From: Asanoa hainanensis
GTDB lineage: Bacteria > Actinomycetota > Actinomycetes > Mycobacteriales > Micromonosporaceae
DNA length: 64,000 nt
Direction of reading: 5' to 3'
Assembly (NCBI RefSeq): GCF_900188485.1
Contig: NZ_FZPH01000001.1
Span: forward strand, 310,001 to 374,000
In this document: positions 48,136 to 57,451 of the stretch, one piece after another
Numbering within the stretch: position 1 is the stretch's first letter
Layout of the letters: every line of letters starts with the position of its first letter
The notes under the pieces: model-generated
Told to the model about the DNA's origin: nothing
Databases searched by the model: none
What the model saw: only the letters and a program-made list of their open reading frames with translations
Position numbers and translations under genes: made by a program

Positions 48136-50732
48136 TATGGACCCCCTGGGAACGGTGCGATGAAGCCGTGTCCGAAACAGTTGAACCCGGCGGCCGCCGC
48201 CCGCACGTGCGGGTCGGCGTCGCGCAGCGCGTGCTGGGTCGCGGCGAGCGCCACGGCCGGCGGCGCACCGGCCGCCAGGCGCTCGTGGTAGCCGACCATC
48301 ACCGGCTCGGTGGCCAGGTCCGGGATCGGCAACACCGGTGCCACCAGCTGCGCGGTCCCCCGAGCGGCCAGCGTAGCGCTGAGCCCGAGCAGTTCGTCAC
48401 CCGCGTAGACGGCGGCCCGGCCACTGTCGCAAGCGGCCAAACTGACGGTGTGCGGAGTGCTCTCCAACCGTTCCAGGTCGTGCACCAGCAACGGCCCGTC
48501 GGCGAGCAGCAGGTCGGAGAAGAGCGGGTTGCCGGTCGACAGCCGCCCATGCGCGGCCAGGTGCAGCACAGCGACCTTCCCCATCACCGCGAGCACCTGG
48601 TCGACGGGCGCGTCGAGCAACGGCACGACGCCGTGAATCGCGGCGACCCGCCGCGCCTCCTCCCGCGCCCCGGGCAGCCTCGGCCCCGCGACCACCGCCA
48701 CCTCCGCACCAGCGGGACCCCGGCCTGCCGCGTACCAGAGGGTTGCTGATGGGGAGACCGCGATCGGGCGGCCCGCGCAGGACGGGAGGATCGACCACGG
48801 CACGCTGTGCAGCGCGCCCGTCGGAGAGATCACCAGGGGGCCGTCCGGCAGCCCGCTCAGTAGGGCGGCGTCGAGTCGGGACGCGGCGCCCGAGAGTAGG
48901 GCCTCGGCGGCCGCGCGGCGGGCGTCGCCCGGGCGGGCCAGCCGGTGCAGGGCGAACGGCAGGCGGCGGACCAGGTCGGCCAGCGGCGGCAGCGGGCCGA
49001 GTGGGCGCGCGGTGAGGCGGCCGCCGGTCAGGGTCAGGCGGTGCAGGATGCCGTCGGACTCGACGAACTCGACCAGGACGCGGTCACCCAGCGCCGCGGC
49101 CAACGGGGCGACCGCGACCGGCGTCCACAGTGGGGTGTCGCCGGCCGCGCGGTGGGTGCGGACATGGTCGCGGATCCGGCGTTCCAAAGCGACCTGGCGC
49201 GGCACCAGCCGGGCGGTCTCCGCCGCGCCCGCGTCGGCGAGCTCGAACGCGACGCCCCGGAGCTGCGCCAGCAGGTCGGCGAGCAGCGGGTCGGCGGGCG
49301 GCCGCGCCGGCCGGTGGACCAGTCGGGTCGCCCGGCCTCGCTCGGCCCACTCCAGCAGCCGATGCGGACGCCCGTCGCGCAGCGCGAGCCGGACTCCCAG
49401 CGCGGTCAGTTCGCGGCGGTGGGCGGCCGAGTGCACCCGCAGGTCGGCGGCGCCGAGCGAGGCGCTGTGCTCGTCGAGGATGCGCAGCCCGGCGCGGATC
49501 GCGGCGACGGCCCCGGCGGGCTCGGTGTGCTGGCGGCGCAACGCCTCCGCGTACCAGCCGCGGGCCCGGATCGCCGCCGGCACCCGGCGGTGGGCCCACC
49601 GGGCGGCGGCGGCCAGGTGGGTGTCGGCTACCCGGGGTCGCAGCGCGGCCGCGACCAGGTGTGCCTCGACCGTCGCGGCCGGCCAGCCGGCGTCCGTCAG
49701 GGTGGCTACCAGGTCGTCGGCGCCGCGGGCCGGGCGGGCGCCACCCGCCCGCAGGCCCGCCTGGAGGAGGGTGAGCCGGGCCAGGGCGGCCCACTCCACC
49801 CGGTGCTGGGCGGCGAACTCCCGGGTCGCCCGGCGGGCGTTGTCCGCCGCCGCGCGCCAGTCGCCGGCCGCCGCTGCGGCCTGGGCCAGCAGCAGCCGGG
49901 CCTCCGGCACCTTCAGCCGGTGTCCCTCGCGGCGCATCATGGTCGCGGCCCGCTCAGCCGCCTGCCGCGCCTCGGTCGCCAGCCCGGCGGCGAGCAGCAG
50001 CACGCCACGGTCGTACACGGCCAACGCGACGTGGCCCCCGTTGGCGGCGATCACGGCCTCGGCCCGGTCGATGTGGGCCAGCGCGGCCGGCACGTCACCG
50101 CGCAGGGCCTCGGCGACGCCGAGGTTCTCGACGATGATGCCGACGGCGAGCGGGCGGCCGAGCCGGGCCGAGATCGCCTCGGCGGCGCGCAGGTCGGCCA
50201 CGGCGGCGGCGAACGCGTACCGGTGGGTGTGCAGCACTCCCCGGTTCGTCAGCAGGCGCGACACCGCGATCTCGTCGCCGGCCGCGCGCAGCCCGGGGAG
50301 CGCCGCCTGGAAGTCGGCGAGGGCCTCGTCGTGCCGGCCGATCTCGGTCAGGATCACCGCCCGTTGGGCCCGCGCCCGGTCGGCGGCGACGCCGTCCAGG
50401 GCGCCCAGGGCGGCCTCGACCTCGGCCAGCGCCTGGCGCGGGCGGCCGCGCATCACCAGCGCGTACGCCAGCTTGCCCCGGGCCTCGCCCGTCACCGTGG
50501 TCAGCCCGGCCCGCCGGCCGTGCGTGATCGCCGAGCGCAGGTGGCGGATGGCGTCGTCCATCTCGCCGGTCTGGAGCAGCGCGTGGCCCCACGCCCGCTG
50601 GGTGATCGCGGCGGCGGCCGCGTCGCCGGAGCGGCGTGCGGCGACCAGCGCCCGCGCGGCCAGCGGCGGCACCCTGCCTGGGTGGGTGTCGGCGAGCAGC
50701 GCGACCGCGTCCGCCTCGGCCCGCGCGTCCAC
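48135..50732 (-). CDS. TPR-CHAT protein (caspase-like protease)
   Basis: 865 residues, GTG start, no signal peptide. The first 430 residues or so are tetratricopeptide-type helical repeats rich in Ala and Arg (ALLQTGEMDDAIRHLRSAI and similar). The C-terminal third (about 580-865) is a CHAT domain: RVLVEFVESDGILHRL, GPLVISPTGALHSVPWSIL, then the catalytic dyad His728 in LHLAAHGRL and Cys768 in VSLAACDSG. CHAT proteases cut specific partner proteins after activation of the repeat region. It is divergent from the S8 protease/sigma factor operon (123 bp between starts) and probably works with it. Confidence 0.92.
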   Translation of the reverse strand: MDARAEADAVALLADTHPGRVPPLAARALVAARRSGDAAAAAITQRAWGHALLQTGEMDDAIRHLRSAITHGRRAGLTTVTGEARGKLAYALVMRGRPRQALAEVEAALGALDGVAADRARAQRAVILTEIGRHDEALADFQAALPGLRAAGDEIAVSRLLTNRGVLHTHRYAFAAAVADLRAAEAISARLGRPLAVGIIVENLGVAEALRGDVPAALAHIDRAEAVIAANGGHVALAVYDRGVLLLAAGLATEARQAAERAATMMRREGHRLKVPEARLLLAQAAAAAGDWRAAADNARRATREFAAQHRVEWAALARLTLLQAGLRAGGARPARGADDLVATLTDAGWPAATVEAHLVAAALRPRVADTHLAAAARWAHRRVPAAIRARGWYAEALRRQHTEPAGAVAAIRAGLRILDEHSASLGAADLRVHSAAHRRELTALGVRLALRDGRPHRLLEWAERGRATRLVHRPARPPADPLLADLLAQLRGVAFELADAGAAETARLVPRQVALERRIRDHVRTHRAAGDTPLWTPVAVAPLAAALGDRVLVEFVESDGILHRLTLTGGRLTARPLGPLPPLADLVRRLPFALHRLARPGDARRAAAEALLSGAASRLDAALLSGLPDGPLVISPTGALHSVPWSILPSCAGRPIAVSPSATLWYAAGRGPAGAEVAVVAGPRLPGAREEARRVAAIHGVVPLLDAPVDQVLAVMGKVAVLHLAAHGRLSTGNPLFSDLLLADGPLLVHDLERLESTPHTVSLAACDSGRAAVYAGDELLGLSATLAARGTAQLVAPVLPIPDLATEPVMVGYHERLAAGAPPAVALAATQHALRDADPHVRAAAAGFNCFGHGFIAPFPGGP

Positions 50733-50855
50733 GCCCTCATCCTCGCGGGGGACGGCGTCCGTACTCCAGAAAAATTAGCCGAGGGTGTATCAACCGCGAC
50801 CGATAGTGTGTCCGTGGGTCGACCGCGTCGTCCGTCCGTTCCGCTGGAGGAACCC

Positions 50856-52028
50856 GTGACCGCCTTCCTAGAGCCCTCCGACGACTACACCGCCGGCGAC
50901 CTCGTCGTCGACCATCCCCATCGTGAGCTGGTCAAGAAGCGCATCAGGGACCTCGGGCTCGACGTCACCGAGGTCGCGGACAGCGAGGCGCTCGGCCTGA
51001 GCCGCCTGCACCTCGAGGGCGTCCCGGCCTTCGGCGCGAGCAAGGGCCTCCCCGCCGACGACGTCGCCGCCATCGAGCTGGTGATCGACGAGTTGCGGCA
51101 GGCTTTCGCCGCCGATTTCGGCGGGTGGGTGCCCGAGATGGCGCCCGACCCGACGATGACCGGCATCGTGGGCTACCCGCACACCAAGCCGATGGCCTTC
51201 ACCACCGACCTCATGCCGGCCCCGGCCAGCCAGGCACCCATCGCCGACAGCACGGTCGGCGCGGGCGTGCGGGTGGCGGTGCTCGACACCGGGCTGGTCG
51301 ACCACCCCGCGCTCAAGGGCCACGCGACCGAGGCACCCGGTGGAGCGGATGCCGCCAACGACCCGGTGGAGGCCTGGGCCGGCCACGCCACCTTCGTCGC
51401 GGGGCTGATCGCCCAGCGCGCACCCGGCTGCGAGATCGTGGTGCACAAGGTGCTCAACGCCCACGGCCGCGCCACCAACTGGGAAACCGCCGTGGCGCTG
51501 GCCAAGCTGGCCGACGACCCCGAGGGTTACGCCGTCGTCAACCTGTCGCTGGGCTGCCGGCTCGGCGGTCCGAACGGGCCGCTGGCGTTGCGCCGCGCGG
51601 TCGCGCGACACGGCCGGCACACGCTGCTGGTCGCCGCCGCGGGCAACCACGGCGGCAGCGACAAGCCGACGGTGCCGGCCTGGCCGGCGGCCTTCCCCGG
51701 CGTGATCGCGGTCGGCGCCACCAACCTCGCCGGTGACCTCGCCCAGATCACCCCGGAGCTGCCGTGGGTCGACTGTGTCGCGCACGGCTCCGGTGTCACG
51801 TCCACCTACCTGACCGACGTCACCCTCACGATCGACGACAAGGTTCTCGACTTCACCGGGTACGCGACCTGGAGCGGCACCTCCTTCGCGGCGGCGAACG
51901 TCAGCGGCGCGGTCGCGGCGGCGCTGCGCCCCGGCGAGCGGCCCGCCGACACGCTCGCACGACTGCTCGGCGATCCCGCCTCCGACGTCAGGCCGTTCCC
52001 GCTGTCGGCGGCGGGTCATGCGGGATGA
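50856..52028 (+). CDS. S8 family serine protease, apparently cytoplasmic
   Basis: 390 residues from GTG 50856 with CTGGAGG 5 nt upstream. The subtilase catalytic residues are all present: Asp144 in VAVLDTGLVDHP, His177 in GHATFVAGLI, Asn264 in AAAGNHG and Ser343 in SGTSFAAANVSG. There is no signal peptide; the 130-residue N-terminal region starts with acidic residues and may be a regulatory prodomain. It overlaps the sigma factor gene by 11 bases. An unsecreted subtilase next to CHAT and an ECF factor suggests proteolytic control inside the cell. Confidence 0.9.
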   Translation: MTAFLEPSDDYTAGDLVVDHPHRELVKKRIRDLGLDVTEVADSEALGLSRLHLEGVPAFGASKGLPADDVAAIELVIDELRQAFAADFGGWVPEMAPDPTMTGIVGYPHTKPMAFTTDLMPAPASQAPIADSTVGAGVRVAVLDTGLVDHPALKGHATEAPGGADAANDPVEAWAGHATFVAGLIAQRAPGCEIVVHKVLNAHGRATNWETAVALAKLADDPEGYAVVNLSLGCRLGGPNGPLALRRAVARHGRHTLLVAAAGNHGGSDKPTVPAWPAAFPGVIAVGATNLAGDLAQITPELPWVDCVAHGSGVTSTYLTDVTLTIDDKVLDFTGYATWSGTSFAAANVSGAVAAALRPGERPADTLARLLGDPASDVRPFPLSAAGHAG

Positions 52029-52587
52029 CCCGTCGGTCGTCGACCTGGTCGTGCGGGCCCGGCACGGTGACGCGCGGGCCTGGGACGCGCTGGTCGACCG
52101 CTACGCACCGCTGGTGTGGGCGATCTGCCGGCGCTTCGGGCTCGGCGGCGCCGACGCGGAGGACGTCGCCGCGAGCGTGTGGCTGCGGCTGGTCGAGCGC
52201 CTCGACACGATCCGCGAGCCGGCGGCCCTGCCCGGCTGGCTCGCGACGACGGTCCGCCGGGAGTGCCTGACGGCGCTGCGGGGGCGCCGGCACCAGGTGC
52301 CGGTCGGCGACGAGTCCAACCTGGACAGCGTCGACGACCCGGCGTTCGAGGAGCTGCTGCTGGCCCAGGAGCGGCACATCGCGCTGCGGGCCGCGTTCGA
52401 GAACCTGCCCGAGCACTGCCGGCACCTGCTGACGTTGCTCTTCGACGACCCGCCGGCCCCGTACGCCCAGATCAGCAGCAGCACCGGCACCCCGATCGGC
52501 GCGATCGGGCCGACCCGCCGGCGCTGCCTCGACCGGCTGCGGCGCGACCCCGCCCTGGCCGCGGTCGCGGGGGTGGAACAATCATGA
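52018..52587 (+). CDS. ECF-type RNA polymerase sigma factor
   Basis: 189 residues from ATG 52018, starting inside the protease gene. Region 2 reads LVVRARHGDARAWDALVDRYAPLVWAICRRFGLGGADAEDVAASVWLRL (residues 10-58; shown in pieces in the family as D-A-E-D-V-x-Q) and region 4 is the helix-turn-helix near residues 125-170 (ENLPEHCRHLLTLLF, YAQISSSTGTPIGAIGPTRRRCLDRL). No anti-sigma factor with a membrane segment or zinc motif is adjacent; the next small gene could fill a related role. Probably regulates its own operon. Confidence 0.9.
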   Translation: MRDDPSVVDLVVRARHGDARAWDALVDRYAPLVWAICRRFGLGGADAEDVAASVWLRLVERLDTIREPAALPGWLATTVRRECLTALRGRRHQVPVGDESNLDSVDDPAFEELLLAQERHIALRAAFENLPEHCRHLLTLLFDDPPAPYAQISSSTGTPIGAIGPTRRRCLDRLRRDPALAAVAGVEQS

Positions 52588-53012
52588 CGGATGCCGAGAT
52601 CGTTGCCGCGCTGGCCGAAGCGCGGAAGGCCGCTGCCGAGGTGCCCGAGCGGATCCGGGAGATCGGCCGGGCCGCGTACGCCTGGCGGACCGTCGACGCG
52701 GAGCTCGCCGCCCTGTCCGCCGACACCGACACCCCGGTCGGCACCCGGGCCGAGCCGGCCGCGGTGCGGGCGCTGACCTTCGCCGCCCGCGACCTGACCA
52801 TCGAGGTCGAGCTCACCGACGACGCCCTGCACGGTCAGGTGGTGCCGCCCCGGCCCGGCGAGATCGAGCTGCGCGACCGCTCGGGGGTGGTCGCGGTCGC
52901 GCAGGTCGACGAGCTGGGCTGGTTCGTCCTCGGCCCGATCCCCCGCGGCATGTTCCGGCTGCACCTGCGCGCCGGCGACGCCGTGGTGGTCACCGAGTGG
53001 ATCACGATCTAA
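52584..53012 (+). CDS. Small protein of unknown function, partner of the ECF/S8 operon
   Basis: 142 residues from ATG 52584, overlapping the sigma gene by ATGA. The first 60 residues are helical (MTDAEIVAALAEARKAAAEVPERIREIG...AWRTVDAELAAL). The rest (about 70-142) is predicted all-beta: RALTFAARDLTIEVELTD, GEIELRDRSGVVAVAQVDELGWFVLGPIPRGMFRLHL, resembling a carboxypeptidase-regulatory-like or similar beta-sandwich domain. No membrane segment. I do not recognise a named family. Conserved linkage with ECF and S8 genes would suggest a regulatory or substrate role. Confidence 0.75.
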   Translation: MTDAEIVAALAEARKAAAEVPERIREIGRAAYAWRTVDAELAALSADTDTPVGTRAEPAAVRALTFAARDLTIEVELTDDALHGQVVPPRPGEIELRDRSGVVAVAQVDELGWFVLGPIPRGMFRLHLRAGDAVVVTEWITI

Positions 53013-54358
53013 GCGATGTCGCGGCAGAGCACGTCGTCGATCGTCTCCCGACGGACGACCACCCGGGCCGCACCGTCCCGCACGGCGATCAGCGGCGGGC
53101 GACCGACCAGGTTGTAGTTGGACGCCAGCGGCAGGTGGTAGGCGCCGGCGCCGGGAGCGGCCAACAGGTCGCCCGGGCGCAGGTCGGCCGGGAGCGGCAC
53201 CGCGCGGGCGAGCACGTCGCCGGCCTCGTCATGACGGCCGACGATCGTGCTCGACACCGTGGGACCGGTGCCGGCCCGGCCGAGCAGGACGGCCGTATAG
53301 CGGGCGCCGTAGAGGGCGGGCCGGGGGTTGTCGCTCAGCCCTCCGTCGATGGCGAGCAGCTGGCAGCCCCCCGGCTCGCGGCGAACCGCCACGACCCGGT
53401 ACAGGGCCACCCCGGCGCGGGCGACGACCGCCCGACCCGGCGTCACCACCAGCTCCGGTTCCGGCACACCCTGGCGTTCGCAGGCCAGACCCAGGACCGC
53501 CCGGGCCCGGCCTGCGAACGCGGCGACGGCGAAGGGGGTTTCGCCGTCGACGGCGGGCGCCGCGTGGCCCCCACCGATGTTGATCTCCCGGACCACGATT
53601 CCCTTGGTACGGGTGAGATGTCCCGCCACGCTGACGAGGCGCTGGATCGCCCGCTCGTAGCCGCCGAACCGGCTGATCTGCGAGCCGACGTAACAGTCCA
53701 GGCCGTACAACTCCAGCTTGGGTTGGGCGACGATCCGCTTGACCAGGTCGTCGAACGCCTCGCTCGGCGCGGAGACCCCGAACCGGTCGGCGTCGCTGGC
53801 CGCGGGAATGCCGGCGACCCCGTCGAACAGGTCGTCGTGGGCCGGCAGCACCCGGATCAGCACCTTCTGCTTGCTGGTCGCGAGCGCGGCGAGCCGGGTC
53901 ACCTCCGACGCCGACTCGATGACCACCCGGCCGACGCCGTAGTCCAGGGCCGCCTGCAGGTCGGCCGGCGTCTTGGCGTCGCCGTGCAACACGATCCGCT
54001 CGGCCGGGAAACCGACCGCGGCGGCGACCGAGAGCTGACCCTCGGAGTAGACGGAGAGCCCCAGCCCCTCCTCCATCACCCAGCGGAGCACGGCCCGGCT
54101 GGTCAGCGCCTTGGCCGCGTACACGACATGCTCCTTGCCGAAGGCCGCCCCGTACTCCCGGCAGTGGTCCCGGACCTCTCCCTCGTCGATGACGTACGCC
54201 GGTGTGCCGTACTGCTCCGCCAGCGTGGCGAGATCGACGCCACCGATGCTGATCGCGCCGTGCCCGGTGTGCCGGGTCGACGACGGCCAGATCTCAGTGC
54301 ACAGCCGCTGCGGTGGCAGCGACGTGCGCAGTGACGGGATGAGATCCGAGAGGCTCAT
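53009..54358 (-). CDS. lysA: Diaminopimelate decarboxylase-type PLP enzyme
   Basis: 449 residues from ATG 54358, with AAGGAG 7 nt upstream; the open frame extends 56 codons further without similarity. Type III PLP fold: VYAAKALTSRAVLRWV with the PLP lysine (YAAKA), EGLGLSVYSEGQL, RIVLHGDAKT, INIGGGHA (phosphate loop), VTPGRAVVARAG, and CSDNPRP-type AIDGGLSDNPRPALYGARY near residue 345. Catalyses the last step of lysine synthesis, meso-DAP to lysine. The DAP-recognition stretches are not all identical to housekeeping LysA, so a related amino acid decarboxylase is possible. Confidence 0.85.
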   Translation of the reverse strand: MSLSDLIPSLRTSLPPQRLCTEIWPSSTRHTGHGAISIGGVDLATLAEQYGTPAYVIDEGEVRDHCREYGAAFGKEHVVYAAKALTSRAVLRWVMEEGLGLSVYSEGQLSVAAAVGFPAERIVLHGDAKTPADLQAALDYGVGRVVIESASEVTRLAALATSKQKVLIRVLPAHDDLFDGVAGIPAASDADRFGVSAPSEAFDDLVKRIVAQPKLELYGLDCYVGSQISRFGGYERAIQRLVSVAGHLTRTKGIVVREINIGGGHAAPAVDGETPFAVAAFAGRARAVLGLACERQGVPEPELVVTPGRAVVARAGVALYRVVAVRREPGGCQLLAIDGGLSDNPRPALYGARYTAVLLGRAGTGPTVSSTIVGRHDEAGDVLARAVPLPADLRPGDLLAAPGAGAYHLPLASNYNLVGRPPLIAVRDGAARVVVRRETIDDVLCRDIA

Positions 54359-54626
54359 GCCAGCTCCTTGTTTTGTGCGGGCCGAACGGCCGCAGCACGA
54401 GGTGGGTCGAGGTGCGTCCGGCCCCGGCGTGATGCCGGAGCCCACGGACCAGGCCGTCGAGGGCCGCCATGTCCCGGCACCGCACCCGGACGACGGCATC
54501 ACTGTCGGCGGCGACCCACCAGGCATCGACCACCTCCGGCCGATTCGCCAGGTAGGCCTCCAGGCAGGGCGCGTCCTGGGTGTGGTTGAGCCACACCAGA
54601 ACCACCGCTTCGACCTCTCCGCTCAT
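54294..54626 (-). CDS. Stand-alone Lrp/AsnC ligand-binding (RAM) domain protein
   Basis: 110 residues, ATG 54626. Residues 1-80 are a RAM/ACT-like fold without the Lrp helix-turn-helix: EAVVLVWLNHTQDAPCLEAYLANRPEVVDAWWVAADSD (5-42), then VRVRCRDMAALDGLVRGLRHH and a last strand THLVLRPF. Such single-domain proteins bind amino acids and may modulate enzymes or regulators. Its 3' end overlaps lysA by 65 bp in another frame, and the residues after LRPF look like out-of-frame lysA, so the tail may be non-functional. It is probably translated before lysA from one mRNA, so amino-acid sensing of the decarboxylase is plausible. Confidence 0.7.
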   Translation of the reverse strand: MSGEVEAVVLVWLNHTQDAPCLEAYLANRPEVVDAWWVAADSDAVVRVRCRDMAALDGLVRGLRHHAGAGRTSTHLVLRPFGPHKTRSWHEPLGSHPVTAHVAATAAAVH

Positions 54627-54711
54627 GCCATCGATCGTGCGGCGCGCGGGAGGCGGGTGAAAAGGACCTTGACGCGCTCGCTACGCGCTCGGCCCCGCTC
54701 CTGACTCGTCC

Positions 54712-54739
54712 TTGACGCGATCTTCGCAATCGCTATGCT
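54712..54739 (+). promoter_or_regulatory. Sigma-A-like promoter of the SAM methyltransferase gene
   Basis: TTGACG at 54712-54717 and TATGCT at 54734-54739 with 16-bp spacing, close to the consensus TTGACA-17-TATAAT. Start of transcription is expected near 54746, leaving a leader of about 33 nt with GGAG before the ATG at 54779. Confidence 0.65.
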
Positions 54740-54778
54740 CCGGTGCTGAAACCGTCGATTTTTCCTGGAGTCAGGCCG

Positions 54779-55552
54779 ATGACCGACGAGGACCAGGTAT
54801 CCACGCTCGACACGAGCGCGCCGCACAGCGCCCGGGTCTGGAACTACTGGCTGGGCGGCAAGGACAACTTCGCCGTCGACCGGGAGGCGGGCGACCGGGT
54901 CCGCGCGGTCTTCCCCGCGATCGTCGACAACGCCCGGGCGCAGCGCGCGTTCCTGGGCCGGGCCGTGCGCCACCTGACGGCCGAGCGGGGCATCCGCCAG
55001 TTCATCGACCTGGGTACGGGGCTGCCGACGGCGGACAACACCCACGAGATCGCGCAGGCGGTGGCGCCCGATTCCCGGGTGGTCTACGTCGACAACGATC
55101 CGCTGGTGCTGGTGCACGCCCGCGCGCTGCTGACCAGCAGCCCGGAAGGTGTCACGGACTACATCGAGGCCGACGTCCGCGACCCCGACACCATCCTGCG
55201 CGAAGCGGGCAAGGTGATCGACTTCGGGCAACCGGTGGCGGTCATCATGCTCGGCATCCTGGGCAACATCCCGTCGTACGAGGACGCGCTGGCGGTCGTC
55301 GCCGCGTTCGTCGAGGCGGTGCCGCCGGGCAGCTACATCGTGATCAACGACGGCACGGACGCGAGCGACGAGATCACCGAAGGAGCGAAGGTCTCCCACG
55401 GATACGTCCTGCGCAAGCCGGCCGAGCTCGCCCGGTATTTCGAAGGCCTGGAGCTCGAAGAGCCAGGCCTGGTGGCCACGACCCGCTGGCGCGCCGACCC
55501 CGGCGACACGGCCGAACTCGACGGCATGGGCGGCGTCGCCCGCAAGCCGTAG
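54779..55552 (+). CDS. SAM-dependent methyltransferase (Methyltransf_19/DUF574 family)
   Basis: 257 residues from ATG 54779, GGAG 8 nt upstream. Family hallmarks: SARVWNYWLGGKDNFAVDREAGD at the N terminus, FIDLGTGLPTADNTHEIAQ as the SAM-binding loop, VVYVDNDPLVLVHARALL, YIEADVRDP, and LGILGNIPS. These enzymes are numerous in actinomycetes, particularly Streptomyces and Micromonosporaceae, and their substrates are mostly unknown. It has its own promoter and faces the downstream two-component system. Confidence 0.93.
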   Translation: MTDEDQVSTLDTSAPHSARVWNYWLGGKDNFAVDREAGDRVRAVFPAIVDNARAQRAFLGRAVRHLTAERGIRQFIDLGTGLPTADNTHEIAQAVAPDSRVVYVDNDPLVLVHARALLTSSPEGVTDYIEADVRDPDTILREAGKVIDFGQPVAVIMLGILGNIPSYEDALAVVAAFVEAVPPGSYIVINDGTDASDEITEGAKVSHGYVLRKPAELARYFEGLELEEPGLVATTRWRADPGDTAELDGMGGVARKP

Positions 55553-55568
55553 CCGTAGTCGCCAGCCG

Positions 55569-56234
55569 CTAGTCGCGGGTCGCGCCCGGCACGACCAGGC
55601 CGGTCTCGTACGCGGCGACCACCGCCTGGGTGCGGTCGCGCAACCCAAGTTTCGTCAGCATGCGGCTGACGTGGGTCTTGACCGTCTCCTCCGTCACCAC
55701 CAGGCGGGCGGCGATCTCCGGGTTGGACAGTCCCTCGGCGACCAGGCGCAGCACCTGGGTCTCGCGCGGCGTCAACGCCGACAGCGCCACCGGGGCCGGT
55801 GCCGACGGGCGGTGCTGGCGGGCGAACTCGCCGATCAGGCGGCGGGTCACCGTCGGGGCCAGGAGGGCCTCGCCCGCCGCGATCACGCGTACCGCGTCGA
55901 ACAGGGTCTCCGCCCGGACGTCCTTGAGCAGGAAGCCGCTCGCTCCCGCGCGGATCGCGTCGTAGACGTACTCGTCGAGGTCGAAGGTCGTCAGGATCAG
56001 CACCCGGGGGTGGGCCGCCGTCGCCGTCAGCAGGCGGGTCGCCTCGATGCCGTCCATGCCGGGCATCCGCACGTCCATCAGGACGACGTCCGGCGAGCGC
56101 GCGGCGCAGACCTCGACCGCCGCGGCGCCGTCGGCCGCCGTGCCCACCACCGAGATGTCCGGTTGGGTGGCCAGCAGGCCGGCGAAGCCGCCGCGGACCA
56201 CCTCGTGGTCGTCGGCCACCACCACGCGGATCAT
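55569..56234 (-). CDS. NarL/LuxR-family response regulator
   Basis: 221 residues. Receiver domain with Asp54 in [10 protein letters not shown] and Lys in FLLKDVRAE; LuxR-type helix-turn-helix at the C terminus ([48 protein letters not shown], residues about 152-199, quoted only by its ends LTPRE and KLGLRDR in families). Overlaps the kinase gene by ATGA. It probably controls the divergent ABC-2 transporter genes at 57452-60614. Confidence 0.93.
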   Translation of the reverse strand: MIRVVVADDHEVVRGGFAGLLATQPDISVVGTAADGAAAVEVCAARSPDVVLMDVRMPGMDGIEATRLLTATAAHPRVLILTTFDLDEYVYDAIRAGASGFLLKDVRAETLFDAVRVIAAGEALLAPTVTRRLIGEFARQHRPSAPAPVALSALTPRETQVLRLVAEGLSNPEIAARLVVTEETVKTHVSRMLTKLGLRDRTQAVVAAYETGLVVPGATRD

Positions 56235-57340
56235 CGGTCCTCCTCGGTCGGGACGGGCAGGGTGGCCTCGACGACGAAGCCGCCGGCGGGGCCGGAGACG
56301 CCGGTGCGGAGCCGGCCGCCGACCGCTGCCGCGCGCTCGCGCATGCCGCTAAGGCCATGGCCTCCGTTAGACGCGGGCCCGGGTCCTGGGCCGTTGTCGC
56401 GGATCCGCAGCACCAGACCGTCGGCGCGGTAGCTGATCTCGACATCGACCGCGGCGCCGGGTGCGTGGCGGCGGGCGTTGGTCAGGGCCTCCTGGACGAT
56501 CCGGTACGCGGCGAGCTCCACCCCCGGGTCCAACGGCACCGGCGGGCCGCGCAGGATCAGCCGGGTGCCGGAACCGGACGCGTCGCGGGCCTCGTCGAGC
56601 AACGCCGCCAACTCGCGCAGGCCCGGCTGGGGCTGGCGTTCCGGCTCGGCCGGGGCGTCCGAGCGCAGCACGCCCAGCAACCGCCGCATCTCCGTCAACG
56701 CCGCGCGAGCCGTGCCACCGATCGCCGCGAACCGCTCCGCGCCCGCCGGCGGCAGCCCCGGTGTGGTCAGCCGCGCGTTCTCCGCCTGCACGGAGATCAT
56801 CGAGATGTGGTGTGCGACCACGTCGTGCAGCTCCCGGGCGATCCGGGCCCGCTCGCCGCGCGCGGTGTGCTCGACCAGCGTCCCGGCGAACGCGTCCTGG
56901 GCCGCCAGGTGCGCCGCGTCGGCCCGGCTCACCCGGCGGGCCACCCCGGCCAGCGCGAACCCCGGCACCAGCGCGGCCAGCACGACACCGACCGGGGTGA
57001 AGAAGGCCAGCACCAGGTACGGGAGGCCGAGCGGGACCGCCACGGCCAGCGCGCCCCGGCGGCCGACGCGGTAAGCCGCGGCGAGCTGGGCCAGGAGACC
57101 GGCCACGGTGAAGAGCCCGAACCCGGCCAGGGCCACCACCGACGCCGCGGTGACCACCAGCGCGGCGGTCGTGTCCCGGCGCAGGGCGAGCGGCGCCGTC
57201 GACGCCACCGCCAACGCGGCCAACAGCACCAGGAACGCGCCGGCGACGTCGCGGGACGCCACGAACCGCACCAACGCCTCGGCCGCGGCGGCCACCGCCA
57301 GCGCGGCGACGGCCGCCGGACAGGTCCCGGGCCGATTCAC
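56231..57340 (-). CDS. Sensor histidine kinase (DesK/LiaS type, HisKA_3)
   Basis: 369 residues. Four to five hydrophobic segments in the first 135 residues without an extracellular domain of note, so it likely senses the membrane itself. Phospho-acceptor His172 in [15 protein letters not shown], then an HATPase domain ([20 protein letters not shown]-box [18 protein letters not shown]). Partner of the response regulator downstream. It is divergent from the ABC transporter genes (111 bp), the usual layout of such systems for antibiotic or envelope stress. Confidence 0.93.
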   Translation of the reverse strand: MNRPGTCPAAVAALAVAAAAEALVRFVASRDVAGAFLVLLAALAVASTAPLALRRDTTAALVVTAASVVALAGFGLFTVAGLLAQLAAAYRVGRRGALAVAVPLGLPYLVLAFFTPVGVVLAALVPGFALAGVARRVSRADAAHLAAQDAFAGTLVEHTARGERARIARELHDVVAHHISMISVQAENARLTTPGLPPAGAERFAAIGGTARAALTEMRRLLGVLRSDAPAEPERQPQPGLRELAALLDEARDASGSGTRLILRGPPVPLDPGVELAAYRIVQEALTNARRHAPGAAVDVEISYRADGLVLRIRDNGPGPGPASNGGHGLSGMRERAAAVGGRLRTGVSGPAGGFVVEATLPVPTEEDR

Positions 57341-57451
57341 GGTGCCATTCTCGCCTCACCCGCCGCCGGGGTCGTCCCTCGTGTCAGGGATGTCGAAGAT
57401 GGCTCCCGCGCGGGACGACCCGGGCCGCCGCGGTTCGTAGCGTGACGTGTC

